A stretch of 5,600 nt of DNA, taken from an uncultured Oscillospiraceae bacterium (lineage in GTDB: Bacteria; Bacillota; Clostridia; Oscillospirales; Acutalibacteraceae). Below are positions 1 to 5,600 of the stretch, piece after piece; within the stretch, counting starts at the first letter, position 1, and each line of letters starts with the position of its first letter. A program made the translations under genes and the position numbers. The stretch covers positions 1 through 5,600 of the forward strand of contig CABQAA010000156.1 in the NCBI GenBank assembly GCA_902461995.1. The letters are read 5' to 3'. The notes beneath the pieces are model-generated. The model saw only the letters and a list, made by a program, of their open reading frames with translations. It was not told the DNA's origin and did not search any database.

Positions 1-1653
1 AAATTTATCGGCACGGTCATGGATTTGCTTCTGCCGTGGATCCTCTCGTATCTGATCGACGATGTAGTCCCGCTCGAAAGCATTCCGCTGATCCTTCTTT
101 GGGGCGGCGCCATGGTGCTCTGCGCGGCGGTGGCGCTTGTTACCAACATCGTAGCCAATCGGATGGCGTCCTGGGTAGCACAGCACACCACCGAGGCGCT
201 GCGCCACGACCTGTTTTCAAAAATCTCGTATCTCTCCTGCGGACAGATCGACGATTTTTCGCTCCCTTCTCTGGAATCCCGGCTGACTTCGGATACCTAC
301 AACGTCCATCAAATGATCGGCATGATGCAGCGGTTGGGGGTACGAGCGCCTATTCTGCTGATCGGCGGCATCTGCATCACCCTGATGCTCGAGCCGGTCC
401 TCTCTCTTGTTTTGATCGCGGTTCTCCCCCTTATCGCCCTAGTGGTGTATGGTGTTTCAAAGAAAGGCATTCCCCTTTACACGAAGTTGCAGCATGGGGT
501 GGACGCTATGGTGCGGACGGTGCGGGAAAATATCACCGGCATCCGGGTGATCAAAGCCCTTTCCAAAACGGAATACGAAAAAGACCGCTTCTCCTCCGTC
601 AATGCGGAGGTGGTGCGTCGGGAGAAAAAGGCCGGGATCACGATGGCCCTGACCAATCCCCTGATGAATCTCTTTTTGAATGTGGGACTGACCGTCGTCA
701 TCATCGTCGGGGCGTTCCGCGTAAACGGCGGATTGACCCAGCCGGGCAAAATTCTGGCGTTTCTGACCTATTTCACCATCATCCTCAACGCCATGCTCTC
801 CATCACCCGGATGTTCGTCATGCTGTCAAAGGGCAGCGCTTCGGCCGACCGGATCCGGGAAGTACTGGACACGTCGGAGGATCTGACGGTGTCGGAATCA
901 GCCAGCGTCGATGCCGACACGCATGTGTCTTTTTCTCATGTCCGCTTTTCCTATCAGAAAAAAGAAGATAATCTGCAGGACATCTCCTTTGAACTCAAAC
1001 AGGGGGAAAGCCTCGGCATCATCGGCGCCACGGGATGCGGCAAAAGCACTATTGTGTCGCTGCTCATGCGGCTGTACGATGCCGACGCAGGGGATATCCG
1101 GATAAACGGGCGGCCGGTTCAGTCGATTCCGCCGGAAACGCTGCACACGGCATTCGGCGTGGTGTTTCAGAACGATATCCTGTTCGCCGACACCATCGAG
1201 GAAAACATCGATTTCGGGCGGGGGCTTCCTCACGAGCAGATCGAAAAAGCGGCGGAATGCGCCCAGGCAATGGAATTTATCCGCTCGCTTCCGGACGGTT
1301 TCGGACATAAGCTGACAGCCAAGGGCACCAATTTGAGCGGCGGTCAGAAGCAGCGGCTGCTCATTGCACGCGCTCTGGCTGGACGGCCCGAGATCCTGAT
1401 TCTCGACGATTCCTCGAGCGCTCTGGATTACAAGACCGATTCCCTGCTGCGGCAGGCCCTGGCAAGGGAATACCGGGACACCACGACCATCATCATCGCC
1501 CAGCGGATCAGCTCGATCCGGCACGCGGATCATATTCTGGTGCTTGAAGACGGGCGGGAACTCGGCTACGGCACTCATGAGGAACTGATGGACTCCTGTG
1601 AACTGTACCGGGACATCAGCCGCTCGCAGATGGGAGGTGGCCAAGTTGCCTAA
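1..1653 (+). CDS. ABC exporter half-transporter, degenerate-site subunit (5' end cut by window)
   Basis: This is a membrane exporter subunit with an N-terminal transmembrane domain (about residues 1-280) and a C-terminal ATPase domain (about 300-535), counting from the ATG at 19. The frame is open back to position 1 (KFIGTV precedes that Met). The first membrane helix would be incomplete from the ATG, so the true start lies to the left and perhaps 20-30 residues are missing. Visible motifs are Walker A GATGCGKST (336-344), Q-loop Gln384, signature LSGGQ (439-443) and Walker B ending LILDD (460-464). Two key residues are changed: Asp464 replaces the catalytic Glu, and Gln495 (IIIAQR) replaces the H-loop His. 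These changes mark the non-catalytic partner of heterodimeric exporters such as TM287/288, BmrCD and LmrCD. The next gene overlaps it and supplies the other half. The substrate cannot be read from sequence; drug, lipid or peptide export are all possible. The family call is firm. Confidence 0.95.
   Translation, partial: KFIGTVMDLLLPWILSYLIDDVVPLESIPLILLWGGAMVLCAAVALVTNIVANRMASWVAQHTTEALRHDLFSKISYLSCGQIDDFSLPSLESRLTSDTYNVHQMIGMMQRLGVRAPILLIGGICITLMLEPVLSLVLIAVLPLIALVVYGVSKKGIPLYTKLQHGVDAMVRTVRENITGIRVIKALSKTEYEKDRFSSVNAEVVRREKKAGITMALTNPLMNLFLNVGLTVVIIVGAFRVNGGLTQPGKILAFLTYFTIILNAMLSITRMFVMLSKGSASADRIREVLDTSEDLTVSESASVDADTHVSFSHVRFSYQKKEDNLQDISFELKQGESLGIIGATGCGKSTIVSLLMRLYDADAGDIRINGRPVQSIPPETLHTAFGVVFQNDILFADTIEENIDFGRGLPHEQIEKAAECAQAMEFIRSLPDGFGHKLTAKGTNLSGGQKQRLLIARALAGRPEILILDDSSSALDYKTDSLLRQALAREYRDTTTIIIAQRISSIRHADHILVLEDGRELGYGTHEELMDSCELYRDISRSQMGGGQVA
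1632..1640 (+). promoter_or_regulatory. Shine-Dalgarno site setting a TTG start for the second ABC gene
   Basis: GGGAGGTGG lies within the last codons of the upstream gene and contains GGAGGTG, a near-perfect anti-SD match. It sits six bases before TTG at 1646. The in-frame ATG at 1598 and GTG at 1637 have no comparable site, so TTG is the preferred start. The placement suggests translational coupling between the two subunits. Confidence 0.8.
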
Positions 1654-3418
1654 GGGTCCGCGGGGGATCCCCGAAAAACCACAGGATCGGAAAAAGGTGC
1701 TGCTGCGCCTCTGGGGTTATCTGTACCGCTATAAATGGATGGTATGCGCGGCACTGCTTCTGACGGTTTCCAGCAATCTGCTTGCGCTGGTGGGGCCCAC
1801 CCTGTCGGGACGCGCCATCGACGCCATCGGCGTCACGCCCGGCGGAGTCAATTTCCCCGTGGTATTTGCATATTGCGGTCTGATGATCGCGTTTTATGTC
1901 CTCTCTTCCCTGCTATCTTATATCCTGTCCGTGCTCATGATCCGGCTGAGCCAGAAGGTGATCTTTCAGATGCGGGAGGATGTGTTCCGCCGTCTGGTCG
2001 AGCTGCCGGTCCGGTATTTTGACGGCCATCAGACCGGTGATATTATCAGCCGCATCTCCTACGATATCGATACGGTCAATGCGTCTTTGTCCAACGATCT
2101 GCTGCAGGTCGCCACCAGCATCATCACAGTGGTGGGATCTCTGATCATGATGCTCACAATCTCGCCGGTTCTGGTTCTGGTTTTTGCCGTCACCATCCCC
2201 ATATCCATCCTGTTCACCCGGTATATGACCCGCAAGGTGCGCCCGCTCTTTCGCAAGCGGTCGCTCAAACTGGGGGAACTGAACGGCTTTGTGGAAGAAA
2301 TCATTACCGGACAGAAAACGACCAAAGCCTATCATCAGGAACAGACCATGATCGGCCGGTTCGACGTCAAAAACAAGGAAGCGGTCGACGCCTACTACAA
2401 CGCCGATTATTTCGGCAGCATGACCGGGCCTTCCGTGAATTTTATCAACAATTTGTCCCTGGCGCTGATCAGCATGTTCGGGGCGATTCTGTTCCTGTTC
2501 GGCAAGCTCGGACTCGGTGCCCTCTCCTCTTTTGTTCTCTACTCCCGGAAGTTTTCGGGGCCGATCAATGAAATCGCCAACATCATCAGCGAGCTGCAGT
2601 CGGCCTGCGCAGCCGCGGAGCGGGTTTTCCGCCTCATCGACGAGGCGCCCGAACCGGAGGACATACCTGGCTCTCTCCCGCTCAGTCACGTACAGGGCGA
2701 AGTGAAGATGGAACACGTCCGGTTCGGATACCGGCCCGACAAAACGGTCATCCACGATCTCTGTCTGCGGGCAGAGCCCGGGCATCTGGTTGCGATCGTA
2801 GGCCCGACCGGGGCGGGCAAAACCACCATCATCAACTTACTCATGCGGTTCTATGATCCGGACGCGGGCTGTATCCGGCTGGACGGTCATCCCATCCTGC
2901 AGGTGACCCGGAAGAGCCTGCGGCTGGCCTATGCGATGGTTCTGCAGGATACCTGGCTCTTTAACGGCACCATCTTCGACAACATCGCCTACGGCAAAAA
3001 GGATGCCACAATGGAAGAGGTAATGGTGGTGGCCAAGGCAGCCAAGATCCATTCCTACATTTCCCGTCTGCCCGAGGGGTATCGCACCATCCTCAACGAA
3101 GACGGTATGAACATCTCCCAGGGGCAGAAACAGCTCCTCACCATTGCCAGGGCCATGCTGCTCGACGCCAATATGCTCATCCTCGACGAGGCCACCTCCA
3201 ACGTAGATACCCGGACCGAAATGCAGATTCAAGAAGCCATGCGGAACCTCATGCAGGGCAAGACCTGCTTCGTGATTGCCCACCGCCTCTCCACCATTCA
3301 GAATGCGGACACCATTCTGGTGGTGCGGGACGGGGACATCGTTGAGCAGGGATGCCACCGCACCTTGATGGAGCAGGGCGGCATTTATGCCGGACTCTAT
3401 CAGTCGCAGTTTCAGTGA
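1646..3418 (+). CDS. ABC exporter half-transporter, catalytic-site subunit
   Basis: From TTG the product is 590 residues, a normal length for a TMD-NBD exporter subunit. The transmembrane domain covers about 25-325, with the coupling-region pattern PVRYFDGHQTGDIISR at 121-136. The ATPase domain covers about 350-585. Motifs are Walker A GPTGAGKTT (386-394), Q-loop Gln434, Walker B LILDE with Asp514 and catalytic Glu515, and H-loop His546 (VIAHR). The signature is altered to ISQGQ (490-494) in place of LSGGQ. This is the mirror image of the upstream subunit. Its intact Walker A, Walker B and His would face the intact LSGGQ of the partner and form the working ATP site. Its own altered signature would complete the degenerate site. 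The gene overlaps the upstream one by eight bases and is followed by a terminator hairpin, so it ends the operon. Pairing is inferred from motifs and gene order; the substrate is unknown. Confidence 0.95.
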   Translation: MPKGPRGIPEKPQDRKKVLLRLWGYLYRYKWMVCAALLLTVSSNLLALVGPTLSGRAIDAIGVTPGGVNFPVVFAYCGLMIAFYVLSSLLSYILSVLMIRLSQKVIFQMREDVFRRLVELPVRYFDGHQTGDIISRISYDIDTVNASLSNDLLQVATSIITVVGSLIMMLTISPVLVLVFAVTIPISILFTRYMTRKVRPLFRKRSLKLGELNGFVEEIITGQKTTKAYHQEQTMIGRFDVKNKEAVDAYYNADYFGSMTGPSVNFINNLSLALISMFGAILFLFGKLGLGALSSFVLYSRKFSGPINEIANIISELQSACAAAERVFRLIDEAPEPEDIPGSLPLSHVQGEVKMEHVRFGYRPDKTVIHDLCLRAEPGHLVAIVGPTGAGKTTIINLLMRFYDPDAGCIRLDGHPILQVTRKSLRLAYAMVLQDTWLFNGTIFDNIAYGKKDATMEEVMVVAKAAKIHSYISRLPEGYRTILNEDGMNISQGQKQLLTIARAMLLDANMLILDEATSNVDTRTEMQIQEAMRNLMQGKTCFVIAHRLSTIQNADTILVVRDGDIVEQGCHRTLMEQGGIYAGLYQSQFQ

Positions 3419-3422
3419 AGGC

Positions 3423-3459
3423 AAAAGCAGCGGCGCCCATTCGGGTGCTGCTGCTTTTT
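3423..3459 (+). terminator. Rho-independent terminator after the ABC operon, possibly bidirectional
   Basis: A 16-bp stem (3423-3438 with 3443-3458) closes an ATTC loop. It begins four bases after the ABC stop codon and runs into five T's at 3455-3459. On the + strand all 16 positions pair, including two G-U wobbles (3432/3449 and 3435/3446). On the - strand the same positions become C-A mismatches, but the AAAA at 3423-3426 gives a short U-tract. It could therefore also end the convergent amidase transcript, less efficiently. Confidence 0.9.
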
Positions 3460-3470
3460 AGTCAGGAAGG

Positions 3471-4187
3471 TCACACCAGACCGATGCGGTCCCAGGCAAA
3501 CAGGGCGCCGGGATCCGCCTTGGCGGTGTTGTATTCGCTGTGGCCCAGGATATGCGTACGGTCCCGCTCGATGGCGGGATACCGGTACAGAATGTCGTCG
3601 AGAAGCAGATTCAAAGAGGCGTACTGGGCATCGGTAAAGCCGATCCACTCCGGGCGGAGCGACGCATAGCGCTCGGAGGAGATGTACTGACGCATCTCCT
3701 CTTCCGTCCCGATCCCGAGCAGTTCGATCCCGATGGCGTATTGATTCATCCGGTTGGTATAGCGTCCATCCCCCCGCCAGGTCCCCTTACCGGCATGCCA
3801 GGCGGCCCGCTTCTCCGGTATCAGACGATGGATGACGCCTTTCCGGTCGATGATATAATGGGTGGACACGCCTCCATCCAGCAGGGTACCGCGGCAGCTC
3901 TCCATGTCATAAGGATCGGCGGGATTGGTCAGCAGCGCGCTCATAAAATGGAGCACGACATGCGAAACGGCTTCTTCCCTCTCATTCGAATACTCTTCAA
4001 TCGGCAAAAGCTCATCCAAAATAACCGGAGCCGGCGGACGATAGGCCGTCGTTGTGTCGGACGATTCGAAAACGGATTCCGCAGAGCCGGTATCGGATCC
4101 GTTTGGCAGACGCCCCCCCCGGCCGCAGCCGGCAAACAAGATGAGTGCGGCCATCAGATAGCAAACCGACAGGTGACGCAAGTTCAT
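3471..4187 (-). CDS. N-acetylmuramoyl-L-alanine amidase (Amidase_2), predicted lipoprotein
   Basis: This 238-residue protein is predicted to hydrolyse the MurNAc-L-Ala amide bond of peptidoglycan. Residues 1-21 form a lipoprotein signal: a short charged start (Arg4, His5), a hydrophobic core and a lipobox ending FAGC, with Cys21 as the lipidated residue. A Gly/Ser/Thr-rich linker follows to about residue 50. The Amidase_2 (AmpD-like) domain covers about 70-235. Likely zinc ligands are His80 (VVLHF), His216 (GHSEY) and Asp225 (ADPG). Glu155 (IGIEL) and Lys223 sit where AmpD has its catalytic Glu and Lys. STHYIIDRKG and WHAGKG are typical family motifs. The ATG is preceded by GGGGAG (4195-4200) with a seven-base gap, and a promoter lies upstream. 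It probably acts at the outer membrane face in wall turnover or recycling. It converges on the ABC operon, with the shared hairpin beyond its stop. The family is sure; the physiological role is inferred. Confidence 0.93.
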   Translation of the reverse strand: MNLRHLSVCYLMAALILFAGCGRGGRLPNGSDTGSAESVFESSDTTTAYRPPAPVILDELLPIEEYSNEREEAVSHVVLHFMSALLTNPADPYDMESCRGTLLDGGVSTHYIIDRKGVIHRLIPEKRAAWHAGKGTWRGDGRYTNRMNQYAIGIELLGIGTEEEMRQYISSERYASLRPEWIGFTDAQYASLNLLLDDILYRYPAIERDRTHILGHSEYNTAKADPGALFAWDRIGLV

Positions 4188-4217
4188 CGTTTCACTCCCC
4201 TTCGGGTTGATGAACTC

Positions 4218-4247
4218 AGTATACCATGCGAAGCGGGGCTATGACAA
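4218..4247 (-). promoter_or_regulatory. Sigma-A type promoter with extended -10 for the lipoprotein amidase
   Basis: Read on the - strand, TTGTCA (4242-4247) and TATACT (4218-4223) are separated by 18 bases. TGG directly before the -10 gives the extended TGn motif. Transcription would start near 4211, leaving a leader of about 24 bases that holds the ribosome binding site. The -35 matches five of six consensus bases and the -10 five of six. No operator-like repeat is visible around it. Confidence 0.75.
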
Positions 4248-4303
4248 TGCGGTAAATTTGGATAGACGATATCCCCCCACTGCAACGGCGGATGGACCGC
4301 GTG

Positions 4304-5128
4304 TCAAACCTTCTCCAGGTACTCTTTCGCCGCGTAATAGGTGCCGCCTTCAAAACGGACTTTGACCCATGTGTAGCCGTTGCCAGCACTTTCCCAGCCG
4401 TCCACCACGTCGACCAGAGTGCCCTTCTGCCATTTACCCGCTCGGGTGGAGGTATCCCCCGCCGTGGCCGGATAAGTCGTGTGATAATACAGGTTTGCTG
4501 TGGTGCGGTACTGGGACGTGGTCTCCTCGGTCATATCCACACTGTTTTCGTCGATCCACTGGATCAATTTGTCGCGGCTGACGTATTTGCCCATGATGTC
4601 GATGACCCCTTTCAATTTTGTGTCCACATCTTTCCGGAAATCGTCCATGTTCCGGCCGAATTTCGGAAACCAATGCAATGGGTCGCCATGATTGCTGGCG
4701 ATTCCCGCCCGATAGCCTTCTACATGGCTGGTGATATCTGCTGCTGTGAATCCATACTGACGGCACAGCATCACGCACAGATCGGTCGCGTTTTCCCATA
4801 TCCGGTCGAAGTAGACCCGGTTGGTTTCCCAATCCTTTGGTTCACAGATTTCAAAGCCGATGTGGGTGTTGTTGGCGCTTCTGCCGGTCACGGGATGCTG
4901 CCCCGCATGCCAGCCACGCATGGCCCATGGCAGAGTCTGCATCACGATGCTGTCATCCACAAAGGCGTGCACGCATTTTTCCACCCCCGGTTTATTCCAG
5001 CGGGTGTACCAATCCAGCGCCATCACGCCCGGCGTAGCCGTCACGTGTACCATAATCCCCTGCATACTGTGTTTCCGATTTTGCTTGTAACAATCGTTCT
5101 CGGTCATCATCCTGACGATGAGGTCCAT
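4304..5128 (-). CDS. N-acetylmuramoyl-L-alanine amidase (Amidase_2) with C-terminal SH3-like region, endolysin type
   Basis: This 274-residue protein has an Amidase_2 domain at about 18-160. Likely zinc ligands are His28 (IMVHVTATPG), His135 (SHVEGY) and His147 or Asp149 (NHGDP). Glu93 (IGFEIC) is the likely catalytic acid, and GWHAG (72-76) and SANNTHIGFE (84-93) are family motifs. A linker of about 180-205 leads to a C-terminal segment (207-274) with the look of a bacterial SH3 wall-binding domain (TANLYYHTT, GTLVDVVDGW, WVKVRFEG). The N-terminus is polar, with no signal peptide, as in phage endolysins and some sporulation lysis enzymes. ATG at 5128 is chosen over Met7 or Met8 because AAGGGAG lies eight bases upstream. 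It is separated from the coat-type gene upstream by a terminator, and no good promoter is visible in the gap. No holin or other phage gene is in the window. The amidase call is firm; the SH3 call is moderately sure. Confidence 0.92.
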   Translation of the reverse strand: MDLIVRMMTENDCYKQNRKHSMQGIMVHVTATPGVMALDWYTRWNKPGVEKCVHAFVDDSIVMQTLPWAMRGWHAGQHPVTGRSANNTHIGFEICEPKDWETNRVYFDRIWENATDLCVMLCRQYGFTAADITSHVEGYRAGIASNHGDPLHWFPKFGRNMDDFRKDVDTKLKGVIDIMGKYVSRDKLIQWIDENSVDMTEETTSQYRTTANLYYHTTYPATAGDTSTRAGKWQKGTLVDVVDGWESAGNGYTWVKVRFEGGTYYAAKEYLEKV

Positions 5129-5136
5129 TTTCGTTT

Positions 5137-5143
5137 CTCCCTT
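5137..5143 (-). promoter_or_regulatory. Shine-Dalgarno site of the endolysin-type amidase
   Basis: AAGGGAG on the - strand lies eight bases before the ATG at 5128. It decides the start against the later in-frame Met7 and Met8, whose upstream sequence is coding and lacks a purine-rich site. Confidence 0.7.
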
Positions 5144-5170
5144 CCGCTGTTGGTCTTGGTTCTTCCGCCA

Positions 5171-5211
5171 AAAACACCCATTCGCTTTCTGTGAGAAGGC
5201 GGATGGGTGTC
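5171..5211 (-). terminator. Rho-independent terminator of the CotJC-like gene
   Basis: A 17-position inverted repeat (5175-5191 with 5195-5211) closes a three-base loop and is followed on the - strand by five T's (5175 down to 5171). It begins 10 bases after the stop codon of the CotJC-like gene. On the - strand an eight-pair outer stem (ACACCCAT with ATGGGTGT) carries two further paired blocks separated by two C-A mismatches. The T-tract and position support termination in the - direction. The + strand has no T-tract here. Confidence 0.85.
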
Positions 5212-5221
5212 TCGTGATTCG

Positions 5222-5600
5222 TCAGCAGTTTCCCGGGCAGTCCTTTCTGCCGCAGTTTCTGTCAAAACTGGGGTTGCAGGCATAGAAATTCTTGCTATTC
5301 AGGTGATCGGTCGCGATCCGAAGTCCCTCGCCGAAACGCTGATAGTGGATGATCTCCCGTGCCCGCAGGAATTTCAGCGGATCCCGGACATCGGGATCGT
5401 CGATCAGCCGGAGCAGGTTATCATAGGTGGTGCGGGCCTTCTGCTCGGCCGCCAAATTTTCGTGCAGATCGGTGAGTACATCTCCCTTGGACGCAATGTA
5501 GGAGGCTGTCCAGGGAACGCCGGAGGCCGCAATAGGGTATACCCCGGTGGTATGATCCACAAAATACGTGTCAAATCCGGATGCCTTGATCTGCTCTTCG
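5222..5600 (-). CDS. Manganese catalase / spore coat CotJC family protein (5' end cut by window)
   Basis: Only the C-terminal 126 residues or so are visible. The frame stays open to the right edge (EEQIKASGFDTYFV precedes VDHTTGVYP), so the GTG at 5560 is an internal Val codon and the start lies outside. The sequence matches the second half of the di-manganese catalase/CotJC fold: GVPWTASYIASKGD, AAEQKARTTYDNLLRL, DDPDVRDPLKFL and REIIHYQRFGE. The Glu in AAEQKAR and the His in REIIHYQ sit at conserved manganese-ligand positions. The N-terminal ligands are outside the window. In Bacillus, CotJC is a mother-cell-made coat component of the cotJABC operon; related proteins decompose hydrogen peroxide. 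The part seen looks more CotJC-like than full catalase-like because little follows the second ligand pair, but this is a judgement. After the conserved domain comes a tail with four Cys in the last 18 residues. A terminator follows the stop. Confidence 0.88.
   Translation of the reverse strand, partial: EEQIKASGFDTYFVDHTTGVYPIAASGVPWTASYIASKGDVLTDLHENLAAEQKARTTYDNLLRLIDDPDVRDPLKFLRAREIIHYQRFGEGLRIATDHLNSKNFYACNPSFDRNCGRKDCPGNC

Noticed and set aside
898..1644. A 248-codon open frame on the - strand inside the first ABC gene
   Set aside because: It lies opposite the ATPase domain, has no recognisable motifs or ribosome site, and is explained by codon bias of the real gene.
1913..2785. A 290-codon open frame on the - strand inside the second ABC gene
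   Set aside because: It is a shadow of the ABC coding frame. The product is rich in His, Asp, Gln and Arg with no domain pattern, and the + frame has complete ABC motifs across the same bases.
3540..4244. A 234-codon + strand frame opposite the lipoprotein amidase
   Set aside because: It has no recognisable motifs, and it overlaps the promoter and signal peptide region of a well-supported - strand gene.
4260..4274. A small inverted repeat (GGATA/TATCC) after the endolysin-type amidase, considered as a terminator
   Set aside because: The stem is only five pairs, with no T-tract beyond the short AAATTT, so it is too weak to call.
3471..5128. A prophage lysis module
   Set aside because: One amidase is of endolysin type, but there is no holin, tail, integrase or attachment site in the window. 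The neighbours are ordinary chromosomal genes.
4292..5194. A 300-codon + strand frame covering the endolysin-type amidase
   Set aside because: It is longer than the amidase but has no family motifs. It also runs across the terminator hairpin at 5171-5211. The - strand frame keeps all Amidase_2 active-site residues and has a good ribosome site.

Overview
This is a moderately GC-rich stretch of chromosome, densely coding, with strong GGAGG-type ribosome binding sites. It probably comes from a spore-forming Bacillota, most likely class Clostridia of a gut type. The evidence is the heterodimeric ABC exporter style, the two Amidase_2 cell-wall enzymes of types common in Clostridia, a lipoprotein signal, and a CotJC/manganese-catalase-like gene typical of spore formers. 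The assignment is an inference from gene content; the window holds no taxonomic marker.

Layout. On the + strand, positions 1-3418 carry a two-gene operon for a heterodimeric type IV ABC exporter (TMD-NBD half-transporters). The first gene is cut by the left window edge. The second begins at a TTG codon inside the 3' end of the first. A strong hairpin with a T-tract follows at 3423-3459. From there to the right edge everything is on the - strand. Reading in transcription order (right to left), there is a manganese-catalase/CotJC-like protein cut by the right edge (5222-5600), a terminator (5171-5211), a signal-less Amidase_2 with a C-terminal SH3-like region (4304-5128), an extended -10 promoter (4218-4247) and a lipoprotein Amidase_2 (3471-4187). 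The lipoprotein gene converges on the ABC operon.

How the genes work together. The two ABC half-transporters carry complementary deviations in their nucleotide-binding motifs, so they should pair into one exporter with one catalytic and one degenerate ATP site. The two neighbouring amidases should both cut the amide bond between N-acetylmuramic acid and L-alanine in peptidoglycan. One appears to be anchored outside the membrane; the other has no export signal and looks like a phage-type lysin. The CotJC-like protein is probably a spore-coat or oxidative-stress protein. No functional link between the transporter and the wall enzymes is visible.

No gene-free stretch exceeds about 120 bases. 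I saw no RNA gene, insertion sequence, CRISPR array or attachment site. Nothing here is clearly a new biological system. The points most worth a second look are the pair of dissimilar amidases, the signal-less amidase beside a coat-type gene, and the cysteine-rich tail of the CotJC-like protein.
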